Shown here: piece after piece, positions 35,474 to 44,748 of the stretch
How positions within the stretch are numbered: the stretch's first letter is position 1
Layout of the letters: each line of letters starts with the position of its first letter
Assembly: GCA_938036315.1 (NCBI GenBank)
Contig: CALHPK010000009.1
Span: 1 to 64,000, forward strand
Direction: 5' to 3'
DNA: 64,000 nt
Source of the DNA: an uncultured bacterium
GTDB taxonomy: Bacteria > Calescibacteriota > Calescibacteriia > Calescibacteriales > Calescibacteriaceae
The notes under the pieces: model-generated
The model's input: the letters and a program-made list of their open reading frames with translations, nothing else
Told to the model about the DNA's origin: nothing
The model's database searches: none
Translations under genes and position numbers: made by a program

Positions 35474-37357
35474 ATGGATTTCATACCTGTTAATTTGAAA
35501 ATAGGGGAGTTTTTAGTTTTGTCTGCATTGCTTTTATCATTGCTCGGATTCTCGCTTTCGGTTTACTACAACAGACAACTACATATCTATCCTCAAAGAT
35601 TATGTGACACTACACTGCTGAACAGAATTGAGGGAATCATTTCCTTGGTTCTGTTTTTTGCCTGCCTTACGATGATTATGTCACTTGTCAAGGGGGATTA
35701 TTACATACGATTTGTGGCAAAACATTCAAATTCACAGGTACCGCTGATTTTTAGGATATCTGCCCTGTGGGGTGGTCAGGAGGGGTCTATACTTTTTTGG
35801 AGTTTTCTGATGTCTCTGATAATCTTTGCATCCGGTAAGAAGCCCCCTATTGCGCATCTTATCACATTCTTCACTTTAGGTTTCTTTGTTTTTCTCAGTA
35901 CCTTTGTATCTAAAGCTTTTGAGTTTATGTATCCATTCCCAACTGAAGGGAGAGAGATGAACCCACTTCTTCAGCATTTTGGTATGGCTCTTCACCCTGT
36001 CTTTCTTTATATTGGTCTGACAAGCACCGTTGTACCTTTTGCACTGTACACAGGCAAGATATTAAGTGGGGAGTGGAATTATAATTTCTTTTACAGAAAG
36101 TGGGCTTTGTTCAGTTGGAGTTTTCTGACAGGTGGAATAGTAATCGGGGGTTGGTGGGCGTATGCTGAACTTGGCTGGGGTGGATACTGGGCATGGGATC
36201 CTGTTGAGAATGCATCTTTTCTACCTTGGCTCACACTTACCGCCTTCCTCCACTCAGCTATGTTCGAAACAAAGTTCAGAACTCTAAAGCTTTTTAACTT
36301 CGCTCTTATTTCTCTAACCTATCTTTTGGCAATGATCGGCACATTTCTTGTAAGAAGCGGACTTTTCATTTCTGTCCACTCTTTCGTTCAAAATCCAGAG
36401 CTGGGTATAGCTTTTATCGTTTTCATCTTTGCAATCGTTGCATTCGTCATTTATATACCTATTGTGTACAGTGAAAAATTCAAAGCTAATCTCTCAGTGA
36501 AATCTCTATTTTCAAGAGAGTTTTTTATTCTCGTCGGAGTTGTCTTGCTTCTTTCGATGTGGGGAACAGTTTTTATAGGAACTATATTCCCTGTCATTTA
36601 TGAATCATTCACAGGTGAGAAAATATCATTTGGTAAGCCTTTTTTCAATAAACCATTTGCTTTCCTCTCTCTACTTTTGATTTTATCAATGAATATTGGA
36701 CAGCATATACCCTGGGGAAAAGCTACGCACACTTTGAAATTTTTTTTGATCCCAGGGTTGCTCTGTTCAGCAGTAGGCATTACATCCTTTATTCTTTCCG
36801 GTAAAAACCTTGGAATAGCTATATCACTAACCTTAATATCACTAGGTATATTTTCAATAATATCTGAATGGATAAAATATGGAGTAAAAATCGGAAGATT
36901 TTTCCCAATTGTGGCACACCTTGGCTTCTTCATTATGGCAATCGGAATCACTTTCTCTCAAATCTCTTACAAGGAGGGAGAGTTTTTTCTCTCAATAGGA
37001 GAGGAGATCAAGTTCTCAGGTTACTCTATAAAGCTACGCGAAATAGTCCAAATAAACGGTCCAAATTGGATAAGCATAAGAGCTAATTTTGAAGTAAGAG
37101 AAGGTAGCAACAGTAATTCTTACTTTCAGGTTCATTCTGAAAAAAGGTTTTACTTCACATGGGAGGAACCAACTACCGAAGCAGGAATAAAGTGGGGATT
37201 CCTCAAAGACTTTTACATAGTGTTCGTAAAGTTGGAAAGGGAAACCGGGAAATTATATATTAAGGTGTGGGAGAATCCAGGTGTATCTTTGATATGGATA
37301 GGCTCTGCGCTGATGTTTTTTGCTGGTATAGGTAATTTCATAAGGAAGAGAAAATAA
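35474..37357 (+). CDS. ccmF: Cytochrome c maturation protein CcmF
   Basis: Integral-membrane subunit of the system I cytochrome c heme lyase. The 627 residues have about 15 helices. The N-terminal half has the LWGGQEGSILFWSF motif and the periplasmic WWD heme-handling motif WAYAELGWGGYWAWDPVENA with SFLPWLTLTAFLHSAMFETK after it. A soluble periplasmic domain lies near residues 490-600, and a final TM helix precedes the basic end (NFIRKRK). It implies c-type cytochromes although other ccm genes are not in the window. It is likely cotranscribed with hemC. Confidence 0.93.
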   Translation: MDFIPVNLKIGEFLVLSALLLSLLGFSLSVYYNRQLHIYPQRLCDTTLLNRIEGIISLVLFFACLTMIMSLVKGDYYIRFVAKHSNSQVPLIFRISALWGGQEGSILFWSFLMSLIIFASGKKPPIAHLITFFTLGFFVFLSTFVSKAFEFMYPFPTEGREMNPLLQHFGMALHPVFLYIGLTSTVVPFALYTGKILSGEWNYNFFYRKWALFSWSFLTGGIVIGGWWAYAELGWGGYWAWDPVENASFLPWLTLTAFLHSAMFETKFRTLKLFNFALISLTYLLAMIGTFLVRSGLFISVHSFVQNPELGIAFIVFIFAIVAFVIYIPIVYSEKFKANLSVKSLFSREFFILVGVVLLLSMWGTVFIGTIFPVIYESFTGEKISFGKPFFNKPFAFLSLLLILSMNIGQHIPWGKATHTLKFFLIPGLLCSAVGITSFILSGKNLGIAISLTLISLGIFSIISEWIKYGVKIGRFFPIVAHLGFFIMAIGITFSQISYKEGEFFLSIGEEIKFSGYSIKLREIVQINGPNWISIRANFEVREGSNSNSYFQVHSEKRFYFTWEEPTTEAGIKWGFLKDFYIVFVKLERETGKLYIKVWENPGVSLIWIGSALMFFAGIGNFIRKRK

Positions 37358-37413
37358 GCCCAAGGAGCGGGTTCAGGATGCTACAACCTGGTAAGAATAT
37401 AACTTGTGGTATA

Positions 37414-37459
37414 GATCCAGTCGACAATTCTAAGTAAGATTCAGTCGATCAATCCTAAG
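37414..37459. repeat. Imperfect 24-bp tandem duplication spanning the trxB stop codon
   Basis: GATCCAGTCGACAATTCTAAG (37414 on) and GATTCAGTCGATCAATCCTAAG (37438 on) are adjacent imperfect copies. The second includes the last codons (LGLID) and stop of trxB on the minus strand, so the gene's end is repeated downstream of it. They differ by two substitutions and one gap. Confidence 0.7.
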
Positions 37460-38400
37460 TTTTCCAGAAATCTTTGAGCATCTAAAGCGGCCATGCAACC
37501 AGATCCGGCAGCTGTTATTGCCTGTCTATATTTTGGGTCTTGAACATCTCCGGCAGCGAAGATCCCTTGAACAGAAGTTTCTGTCGATTTGTCTTTGCAT
37601 ATTATATATCCAGCTTCATTCATCTGAACTTTGCCCTTCAGAAAATCTGTGTTAGGCTTGTGACCTATTGCTATAAATACCCCATCTACCCTGAGCTCTT
37701 TCTTTTCCCCTGACTCAACATCTTTTGTTATTAATCCTTCTACTCTACCCTTTTGGGCATCGACTATATCTTCGACTACTGAATTCCACACGAAAGATAT
37801 CTTAGGATTTTTAAATGCTCTCTCTTGCATTATTTTTGATGCCCTGAGCTTGTTTCTTCGGTGGACTATGATAACTTCTGAGGCAAATTTTGTAAGGAAC
37901 AGAGCTTCCTCTATGGCCGAATCCCCTCCCCCAATGACAGCTACTCTCTTATTTTTGAAAAATGCTCCGTCACAAGTCGCACATGTTGAAACTCCCCTGC
38001 CCAAAAGTTTTCTTTCCGATTCAAGTCCCAGAAGTTTTGAACTTGCTCCTGTCGCTATTATTACAGTCCAAGATAAGAATTCCTTCCCTGAATCAGTTTT
38101 CACCTTGAAGGGGATCTTCTCCGCTGGTACCCCCACTTCAATGTCTACAACACTTTCGTATATAATTTCTGCTCCGAATTTTTCTGCTTGTTTTTTCATA
38201 AGCTCCATAAGATCTGGTCCCATCACTCCGTTGGGGAATCCCGGAAAATTTTCAACCTCTGTTGTGAGCATAAGCTGACCTCCTGGCTGAATCCCCGCTA
38301 TTATCAATGGTTTGAGAAGAGCCCTTGCAGCATATATTCCAGCAGTGTACCCCGCAGGACCTGAACCTACTATTACTACATTCTTTACCTCATCGTGCAT
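37441..38400 (-). CDS. trxB: Thioredoxin reductase
   Basis: FAD/NADPH flavoenzyme that reduces thioredoxin. The 319 residues have the N-terminal dinucleotide motif VVIVGSGPAGYTAGIYAARA, the redox centre CATCDGAFF, the NADPH-binding VAVIGGGDSAIEEALFL with HRRNKLRASK, GVFIAIGHKPNTDFL, and GIFAAGDVQDPKYRQAITAA. Length and motifs are normal. The start MHDEVKNVV is 27 bases from the divergent Ig-like gene. Confidence 0.96.
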   Translation of the reverse strand: MHDEVKNVVIVGSGPAGYTAGIYAARALLKPLIIAGIQPGGQLMLTTEVENFPGFPNGVMGPDLMELMKKQAEKFGAEIIYESVVDIEVGVPAEKIPFKVKTDSGKEFLSWTVIIATGASSKLLGLESERKLLGRGVSTCATCDGAFFKNKRVAVIGGGDSAIEEALFLTKFASEVIIVHRRNKLRASKIMQERAFKNPKISFVWNSVVEDIVDAQKGRVEGLITKDVESGEKKELRVDGVFIAIGHKPNTDFLKGKVQMNEAGYIICKDKSTETSVQGIFAAGDVQDPKYRQAITAAGSGCMAALDAQRFLENLGLID

Positions 38401-38427
38401 AAAATATACTTAAACTTATAATTATAT

Positions 38428-40785
38428 ATGAAGAATTTGAAAAATTCAATAAAATTTAATCCGATAAATCTCATTTTGATTTTCTTCTCAACTGCAATTA
38501 TGTCTTTTTCTTCTGCCCAAAGTGCTAGTATAATGGTGGTGGAGTTCCAAAATATCCAAGATTTCGACGAAAGAAAATATTTTGATCTTGGATATTACCA
38601 AGAAATAAAGGCTTTCAAGCTCGATGGTTATTATGATAACACTTATGGATACGGAAGATATATTTTCTGTATCAATGGAAACTATATGTACACGGATTGT
38701 CCATTTGGGATTGTGGATATTGGTCCAGCCGGGTTCTCACATCCTGCAAGAGTAATAGTTCCTATCAATCTTATCTCTCAAGCTATACTCAGATATAACC
38801 GAGAGGTTGATTTCTCGATACCAATCTCTTCCGTTCTCGAAATACTCCCAGAGATAAAAACAGTAGTGGATAATCTATATCATAAAGCTATTTTCACCAC
38901 AAAGATGGTTAGTATCTCCCTATATTATGATTTCCCTGAGAATGAGGTCAAGTTCATTCAGAAAAATAGCTGCTTTGAGAAATTTCCTCATATATTTTTA
39001 GCAGATATAAAAACTGAAATATCTTCTTTTTTCGGCAAAGATGTATTCCTGACCGTGAGATTCTCAATCCCTTTGACTATAGATTTTCTAAGTTGGATCC
39101 CTGATACAAGATACATAGAAGGTGAAATTCCGATCAAAAGAGGTACATTGTACCCTGTTTTTGGTGTATGTGACACAAACATAAATGTGTACTATGTATC
39201 TGAAATCAATTTAAGAGGTAAACCTGGCATATATTCTGAGATTATTGCAAAGAAGCAAACCGAAGAAGAAGTAAGAAATTTTGAGGAGAGGTTCAAAAAA
39301 GTCCTTTCATATGTTATCTATAACTACCTTTCTAATTTTGATTTTAGACCTGTAGCTTTTGTCCTCTTTCCAGAACCACTTGCAGATATAAAGAAAATCT
39401 ACCCTGCTAAGATAACTACTTCAGATGGAATAATCCTGGATGCTATAGCTTGTGAATTCGATAACAAAGGAATCGGTCTTTCCGATAATCCAAGGCTGTA
39501 CATAGTTGGTTCTCCTAATCTTATTTCTAACTCAGAGTTTATTGAATTGAAAGTTGCAGGAGATGATCAAACCCAACAGATATCTTTCTCTTTGGATGGG
39601 GGAGTTTGGAGCGAATGGATAAGAAAAGGAAACGATGAACTATATTCCCTTCAGGTGTCCAACCTTCTTACTGGACCTCACCAATTAAGAATTATAGGAA
39701 GAAATATATTTGGAAATGTAAATGAATCCCCATATAAATTGGACTTTTACATTGATAGAACACCACCAAACGTAAAATTTGATGTACCTCAGTTTTCAAA
39801 CAAATTGAAGATAGATCTTGAAGGGGAAGATGATTCAGGTTTAGAAATTTTTGCTGATATTGTTGTACGTGATGAGAAAGGTAAAGTAGTATTCAAGACA
39901 CAAAAAAGATTTCTACATCAGGCTCAAATTCTTGAGGAGAATATAAATGAGGGGAGATTTGAAGTTGTCTTAAGATTTTCAGATCTTGCTGGAAATACTT
40001 CGGAATTTTTCAAAAGGTGGATGGTTATAGATAAAACACCTCCTCAAATTGTTCCGGTTCAGCTTCCTGAACGAAAGATGAAAAAGACCGATGTGAAGAT
40101 AGTTATCAAAATGAAGGATAATTTCTTTTCTTCAGGAATAGTAGATTACTATATAGCGGAAGCTCTGTCAGAAGGTAGGATGATCTGCTTTTCACAATTC
40201 GGTGAAAACCACTCAAAGATGATAAATGAGCCCTATGGAGAGATAGATATAAGAAGTCTTGAACCGAATAAATGGTATCATATGTGCTTCAGGGGACGAG
40301 ATTTAGCAGGTAACGTTAGTCCGATTTTTGAGACTGATTTTTTTATTGATACTACCCCTCCAAAGGTGACTGTTGTTTCATTTCCACCGAGAATAACATC
40401 TGAAAGAAATGTTCTAATTTCCTTTGAGGTTTCTGACAATATATCTTCTCCTGATAAAATTGGGATTTTTTGGGAATTGAACCCGTTAGCTGGTGAGCGG
40501 AGATCTTTTTTCAAGGGGAACCTTGTAAATGTGATGGTCTCTGGTCTGCCGGATGGATTGTATAGGTTTTCAGTTTACGCAGTAGACGAAGCTGGGAATA
40601 TGAGTAGAGCTGAAGAAGTTGAATTTGTGGTCAGTACTGTTTTGAAAAAGTTGGGAATTGGGGGGGGAAAGCTTCTTTCTTGCCAATCTTCAAGTTTTAT
40701 CTCTCAGATCAACATCATATTATTAATTGCTGTTGTCTTTCTCTTCTATCTGATAAAGGCAAAGGGTAAGTCGAGGAATATATAA
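38428..40785 (+). CDS. Exported Ig-like-repeat protein with C-terminal membrane anchor
   Basis: 785-residue unrecognised envelope protein. It has a signal peptide (INLILIFFSTAIMSFSSAQS), an N-terminal region of about 330 residues without known motifs, and then at about 360-750 four or five Ig-like beta modules marked by IDRTPPNVKF, IDKTPPQIVP and IDTTPPKVTV. The C-terminal TM helix INIILLIAVVFLFYLI precedes a basic tail (KAKGKSRNI), so the protein is probably held in the inner membrane with the bulk in the periplasm. Its Ig-like modules resemble those of the giant lipoprotein at 17.6 kb. TATAAT lies six bases before the ATG. The stop codon lies in a 13-bp tandem duplication. Confidence 0.75.
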   Translation: MKNLKNSIKFNPINLILIFFSTAIMSFSSAQSASIMVVEFQNIQDFDERKYFDLGYYQEIKAFKLDGYYDNTYGYGRYIFCINGNYMYTDCPFGIVDIGPAGFSHPARVIVPINLISQAILRYNREVDFSIPISSVLEILPEIKTVVDNLYHKAIFTTKMVSISLYYDFPENEVKFIQKNSCFEKFPHIFLADIKTEISSFFGKDVFLTVRFSIPLTIDFLSWIPDTRYIEGEIPIKRGTLYPVFGVCDTNINVYYVSEINLRGKPGIYSEIIAKKQTEEEVRNFEERFKKVLSYVIYNYLSNFDFRPVAFVLFPEPLADIKKIYPAKITTSDGIILDAIACEFDNKGIGLSDNPRLYIVGSPNLISNSEFIELKVAGDDQTQQISFSLDGGVWSEWIRKGNDELYSLQVSNLLTGPHQLRIIGRNIFGNVNESPYKLDFYIDRTPPNVKFDVPQFSNKLKIDLEGEDDSGLEIFADIVVRDEKGKVVFKTQKRFLHQAQILEENINEGRFEVVLRFSDLAGNTSEFFKRWMVIDKTPPQIVPVQLPERKMKKTDVKIVIKMKDNFFSSGIVDYYIAEALSEGRMICFSQFGENHSKMINEPYGEIDIRSLEPNKWYHMCFRGRDLAGNVSPIFETDFFIDTTPPKVTVVSFPPRITSERNVLISFEVSDNISSPDKIGIFWELNPLAGERRSFFKGNLVNVMVSGLPDGLYRFSVYAVDEAGNMSRAEEVEFVVSTVLKKLGIGGGKLLSCQSSSFISQINIILLIAVVFLFYLIKAKGKSRNI

Positions 40786-40798
40786 GAGGAATATATAA
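40773..40798. repeat. 13-bp perfect tandem duplication spanning a stop codon
   Basis: GAGGAATATATAA, which holds the last codons (R-N-I) and TAA of the Ig-like membrane protein, is repeated exactly once head to tail. A degenerate third unit (AAGGAAAAT) may follow. Confidence 0.85.
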
Positions 40799-40826
40799 AA
40801 GGAAAATCTCTCATTTTTACACTTTT

Positions 40827-40854
40827 TTGCAAAAATGCATTATACTATTATATA
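40827..40854 (+). promoter_or_regulatory. Candidate sigma-70 promoter for the HDOD gene
   Basis: TTGCAA, a 16-base spacer and TATATA precede the HDOD-domain gene. The predicted transcript would start about 12 bases before its ATG, with no Shine-Dalgarno between. Confidence 0.35.
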
Positions 40855-40873
40855 CGGGGTATGTATAAAATAA

Positions 40874-41782
40874 ATGAATGTAGTTATGGTATCAAAAGGG
40901 ACAATCAATCGGGAGCTAATACAGAGAATAAAGGAGGCAATACCCCCTCTACCACATATTATCAAGAATATCGTTAATTTCACCTATTATGAAGAAGTAT
41001 CGGTAGATAAGCTGGCAGAAGAGATAACAAAGGAACCAGAGCTAGCGGGTGAGATCTTGAAGTTCATAAATTCTAATGTATTTTCACTGGTTAGAGTTAA
41101 TTCGCTTCAACATGCCATAGTTGTTCTTGGAACTTACAATATCGCCAGGATATCTATTGCGTTTTGGGTGAAAAAGTTGATGGGAGAAAAGATTCTAGAG
41201 GGTTATCTTCAGAGGAAAAATGAACTTGCAATCCAATCATTTGTGGGAGCTTATGCCACAAAAAGGTTATGCAGTCTGATAGCTCCAGCTCTGGAATATA
41301 CCGCTTTTACAGCTTCAGCTTTAAGAAACGTAGGGAAGATGATTTCCGATTCTTATGTGTTCCTGACCAGAAAAGATATAGTGTCAGAAATGTTTAAGGG
41401 AAAATCGCTTGTAGAAGCTGAAGAAAGCATATTCGGAATCTCATTCCCAGAGATAAACTATATTGTTGCTGAATCTTGGGGGCTAGGGGATGAGCTCAGA
41501 ATTCCCATAAGGTACTTCAAAAGACCTGAAACGCTCCCTCCAGATGTTTCTGCCGATATCAAACTTATAACCTACGCCGTACATCTTGGGGACATTGTAG
41601 CGCAGATGTCAGGAATAGGAGCAAGCTTTGACAACATTATAGATAGATTTTCAAGAAACACTTTCATCGTCCTCAAGATAGATGAAACAACAATCGAAAA
41701 TCTACTAGCAGAACTTTGCGCAAGAGCAGATCTAATACTTAGTGAGTTTTTCGGAGCTGAATTGAAAGAGATTGGAAAGTAA
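40874..41782 (+). CDS. HDOD-domain signalling protein
   Basis: 302-residue cytoplasmic protein with an HDOD domain at about 15-210, a catalytically silent HD-GYP relative used in signalling, often near chemotaxis or stress genes. It has IPPLPHIIKNIVNFTYYEEV, VDKLAEEITKEPELAGEILK, FINSNVFSLVRVNSLQHAIV and VLGTYNIARISIAFWVK, the usual HDOD blocks. No metal-binding HD pair is evident. The C-terminal 90 residues are unassigned. It may relate to motility control given the MCP and flagellar genes in the window, but no direct neighbour supports this. Confidence 0.82.
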   Translation: MNVVMVSKGTINRELIQRIKEAIPPLPHIIKNIVNFTYYEEVSVDKLAEEITKEPELAGEILKFINSNVFSLVRVNSLQHAIVVLGTYNIARISIAFWVKKLMGEKILEGYLQRKNELAIQSFVGAYATKRLCSLIAPALEYTAFTASALRNVGKMISDSYVFLTRKDIVSEMFKGKSLVEAEESIFGISFPEINYIVAESWGLGDELRIPIRYFKRPETLPPDVSADIKLITYAVHLGDIVAQMSGIGASFDNIIDRFSRNTFIVLKIDETTIENLLAELCARADLILSEFFGAELKEIGK

Positions 41783-41981
41783 AATACATTAGTGAAGATA
41801 TCTAGGATATCATACTTTAAGACTCTAAGCTCCTCTTGAGATAAGAAAACTTTAATCTAAGATCTGATAGAGAAACTCTTCAATACAATTTTGAACAAGA
41901 GAAATTTCTATCAGTAAAGAATAAATATATTCTAAAGCGTATATATACACCGCAAGGGCTTAGAAGAAATGAATTTTTATC

Positions 41982-42012
41982 TTATGTAAGTTTACGTATG
42001 ATAATTACATAA
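41982..42012. promoter_or_regulatory. Inverted repeat before anmK
   Basis: TTATGTAA and TTACATAA form an 8-bp perfect inverted repeat with a 15-base loop, ending one base before the anmK ATG. No ribosome-binding site is present. It could be an operator or a translation-control hairpin; chance in AT-rich DNA cannot be excluded. Confidence 0.35.
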
Positions 42013-42013
42013 T

Positions 42014-43105
42014 ATGCTGTGCCTTGGAACTCTTTCAGGAACTTCTATGAACGCCAAAGAATTTATTTTGTGCGAAATAAAAGGAGAAAAAATTATACCG
42101 CTTGATTACCTATCTGAAAAATTTGACGAAGCAGATAAGTTGAGAGAAATTGTGCTCAGGGTATCAGCTATTGATCTTGAAACAATAGCACTTCTTCACG
42201 ATATTGTTGGAATGTCATTTGCCAGATCGCTCAAAAAATTTTTGAAGAGAGTCGGCAATAAACCAAAAGTTATAGGATTCCACGGACAAACTATATTTCA
42301 TAAAGAGATAAAAACACCCAATGAGAAGATGACAGGAGTAAAAGCTATAACTTTGCAGATAGGAGAAGTATCTTTTTTATCAGCGGTCGCTAAAGTACCG
42401 GTTATTTATGACTTTAGAAAGAGTGATATATCTGCAGGTGGAAGGGGAGCTCCACTTTCCCCCCTTATTCACTACGTACTTTTCAAAAATGTATCTAAAA
42501 AAACCTGTGTTTTGAATCTCGGAGGTATAGCAAATATATCTCTGCTAGATAGCGATTTCAGAAAAGTGAGAGGAGAAGATGTCGGTCCAGCTAATGCCAT
42601 TTTAGATTTTGTGTCAAGGAAAAAGCTCGGAGCGGATTACGATAAAGATGGATTTTTTGCAAGTCAAGGCAAAGTAATTTCGGGCATATCCCAAGAAATG
42701 TTTAATTTTTTCAAGGAAACAAAAAGTAAGACATTAGGCATCGAGGTCGAAAAAGCTAAATCGATGATCGAAAAATATCTGGATCATTACAGAGCAGAAG
42801 ATATATTAAGGACCCTATTGGAAGTTTCCGTAAGTCTTATATCTGAGAGGATAAAGAAAGCTAAGGCGGACGTAGTTATAATTTGTGGCGGAGGAGCAAG
42901 AAACAAATTTATGTTGAAAAGATTGAGCGAAGAAATAAAGTGTCCCCTTTACACATCCGAAGAATTCGGAATAGCTCCAGAATATATCGAACCGATTCTT
43001 TTCGCTTACCTTGCTTATCTCAGAATAAACGGCAAAAAAATAGATATGAGGAATATAACTGGTTCAAGTTTCCCATACCTTCCTGGGAAAATATGTGAGA
43101 TTTGA
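42014..43105 (+). CDS. anmK: Anhydro-N-acetylmuramic acid kinase
   Basis: Converts 1,6-anhydro-MurNAc from peptidoglycan turnover to MurNAc-6-phosphate. The 363 residues have an N-terminal LGTLSGTSMNAKEF, VIGFHGQTIFHKE, YDFRKSDISAGGRGAPLSPL, CVLNLGGIANIS, GEDVGPANAILDFVSRK (catalytic DxGPxN region) and VIICGGGARNKFMLKRLSEE. The usual SGTSxDGID is SGTSMNAKEF, so the first Asp-Gly is replaced. Other recycling enzymes (murQ, nagZ) are not nearby. The start lacks a Shine-Dalgarno. Confidence 0.9.
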   Translation: MLCLGTLSGTSMNAKEFILCEIKGEKIIPLDYLSEKFDEADKLREIVLRVSAIDLETIALLHDIVGMSFARSLKKFLKRVGNKPKVIGFHGQTIFHKEIKTPNEKMTGVKAITLQIGEVSFLSAVAKVPVIYDFRKSDISAGGRGAPLSPLIHYVLFKNVSKKTCVLNLGGIANISLLDSDFRKVRGEDVGPANAILDFVSRKKLGADYDKDGFFASQGKVISGISQEMFNFFKETKSKTLGIEVEKAKSMIEKYLDHYRAEDILRTLLEVSVSLISERIKKAKADVVIICGGGARNKFMLKRLSEEIKCPLYTSEEFGIAPEYIEPILFAYLAYLRINGKKIDMRNITGSSFPYLPGKICEI

Positions 43106-43251
43106 TTTTTATCTGATCTTTTAGCTCAGTCTCAATTTATCTTTTTGATTCAATCGATGACTATCTTCTGATTTAATTGATCACTCAGGTAAATCGTCGA
43201 TTTTAGGATTTTACATTGTCACTCAAAAGGATTCCTAAAATTAAAGGGTTG

Positions 43252-44169
43252 ATGATAAAAATATTTATAGGTGAGAATTCCGGGTTCTGTTTCGGCGTAA
43301 AAAGAGCAATAGATAAAGCAGAAGAAATTGCTAAACATAGCAAAGTCGCAACGCTGGGATATGTAATTCATAATCCTCAGGCAATTGAAAGACTGAAAAG
43401 AAAAGGAGTTCAAATTATAGAAGATCCAAATAATTTCCGTTCTACCGATTTGAATGGGACAGAGCTTGTTATAAGAACTCATGGAGTTAGGAAAGAGATG
43501 TATGAACAATTGAAAAGGAGTGGGCTGAAATTTTTTGATGCAACCTGCCCATTTGTTATAAGATCGCAGAGAATTGTTGAGAAATTCTCCAGTTTAGGAT
43601 ACAGTGTCGTGATTTTCGGAGATCCAAATCATCCTGAAGTTGTTGGCGTTGTTTCATTTTCAAAAAGTAAAAATATATTTGTCGTACGTAAACCAGAGGA
43701 AGTCGATAATATTCCATTTACGAGAAAAGTTATAGTTGTCTCCCAGACAACACAGAAATTAGATGATTTTACTGAGGTTGTCAAGAAAGTTCTTCAGAAG
43801 GCTTTTGAAGTTAGAGTTTTCAACACAGTCTGTGAAGTTACCGTTGAGGCACAAAGGGAGGCAAAAGAAATCGCCGAGCTCTCAGACGTGGTTATGGTTG
43901 TCGGAGGAAAAATGAGTTCAAATACAGATAAACTTTATAAGGTCTGCAAAGATTTAGTTAAATCCTATAAAATTGAAACAGCTGATGAAATTCAACAAGA
44001 GTGGATCCAGAAAGCAGAGAAAATAGGAATAGTTGCAGGAACTTCAACCCCTGATTTCATTATAAAAGATGTAATCAGAAAGATAGAGGAAATAAAAAGA
44101 GATTCTGCTGAGATTATAAGAATCGGTAGGAAGAACAGATTTTCAGCCGAACACTTCGAGTGGGAGTAA
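43252..44169 (+). CDS. ispH: 4-hydroxy-3-methylbut-2-enyl diphosphate reductase
   Basis: Last enzyme of the MEP isoprenoid pathway; a [4Fe-4S] enzyme forming IPP and DMAPP. The 305 residues carry three cluster cysteines at about 13 (GFCFGVKRA), 99 (DATCPFV) and 194 (NTVCEVTVEAQ), plus NHPEVVGV and KMSSNTDKL for diphosphate binding. ATG at 43252 was chosen because AAAGGG precedes it and it places the first Cys at the family position; a TTG at 43216 is in frame. ispG, the previous enzyme, is at the other end of the window (63.6 kb). Confidence 0.93.
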   Translation: MIKIFIGENSGFCFGVKRAIDKAEEIAKHSKVATLGYVIHNPQAIERLKRKGVQIIEDPNNFRSTDLNGTELVIRTHGVRKEMYEQLKRSGLKFFDATCPFVIRSQRIVEKFSSLGYSVVIFGDPNHPEVVGVVSFSKSKNIFVVRKPEEVDNIPFTRKVIVVSQTTQKLDDFTEVVKKVLQKAFEVRVFNTVCEVTVEAQREAKEIAELSDVVMVVGGKMSSNTDKLYKVCKDLVKSYKIETADEIQQEWIQKAEKIGIVAGTSTPDFIIKDVIRKIEEIKRDSAEIIRIGRKNRFSAEHFEWE

Positions 44170-44401
44170 TAAATAATTCTGTCTGGAAGTAATAGCTTAT
44201 CTTGGTTCGCTATTTAAGATTGAATTTTCATCATTTTGTGATTGAATGTTTATGGTTCTTGATCTCCCAATTTTTGCACTACACTTACTGAAATGGATAA
44301 TTAATTTCCAAAGTTAAATAGAAACCTTAAAATTTGTCCAGTTTCATAAATTTATTTACTTTTTAATTAATTTTGATAAAAAATAAAAGGAGGTATAGGT
44401 T

Positions 44402-44731
44402 ATGAGAAGATTAGGAACATTAATTGGGATTATGTTTTTGCTTTTCATCGGTCTGCCAGGTTACGTTCTTCATTCTTCTCCTCTTTTTGTCATATCACAA
44501 TCGCAAGCACAAGAAGGGGTTGAGGAAAAGGTAATAAAGGTTGATGGTATGACCTGTAGAAAATGTGAAAAAGCTGTAGAGAAAGAGGTAAAGAAGGTAT
44601 CTGGTGTTATAGAGGTCAAAGCAGATCACAAATCTGGAACTTGCAAAGTCAAAGTCAAAGCTGGAACAAACTTAGAGGATATCAAAAAAGCTATAGAAAA
44701 AGCTGGATACAAGCCAGTGGGAGAGAGTTGA
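44402..44731 (+). CDS. Secreted heavy-metal-associated (HMA) domain protein
   Basis: 109-residue periplasmic metal-binding protein resembling MerP/CopZ domains. A signal peptide (LIGIMFLLFIGLPGYVL ... SQAQ) is followed by one HMA domain at about 42-107, with the metal site GMTCRKCEKAVEKEV and the partner strand KSGTCKVKVKAGTN. AAAGGAGGT lies eight bases before the ATG, one of the best ribosome-binding sites here, and a strong terminator follows, so the gene is a separate transcript that may be well expressed. No copper or mercury ATPase is adjacent. Confidence 0.85.
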   Translation: MRRLGTLIGIMFLLFIGLPGYVLHSSPLFVISQSQAQEGVEEKVIKVDGMTCRKCEKAVEKEVKKVSGVIEVKADHKSGTCKVKVKAGTNLEDIKKAIEKAGYKPVGES

Positions 44732-44748
44732 TAGTTGCTCAGCATATA

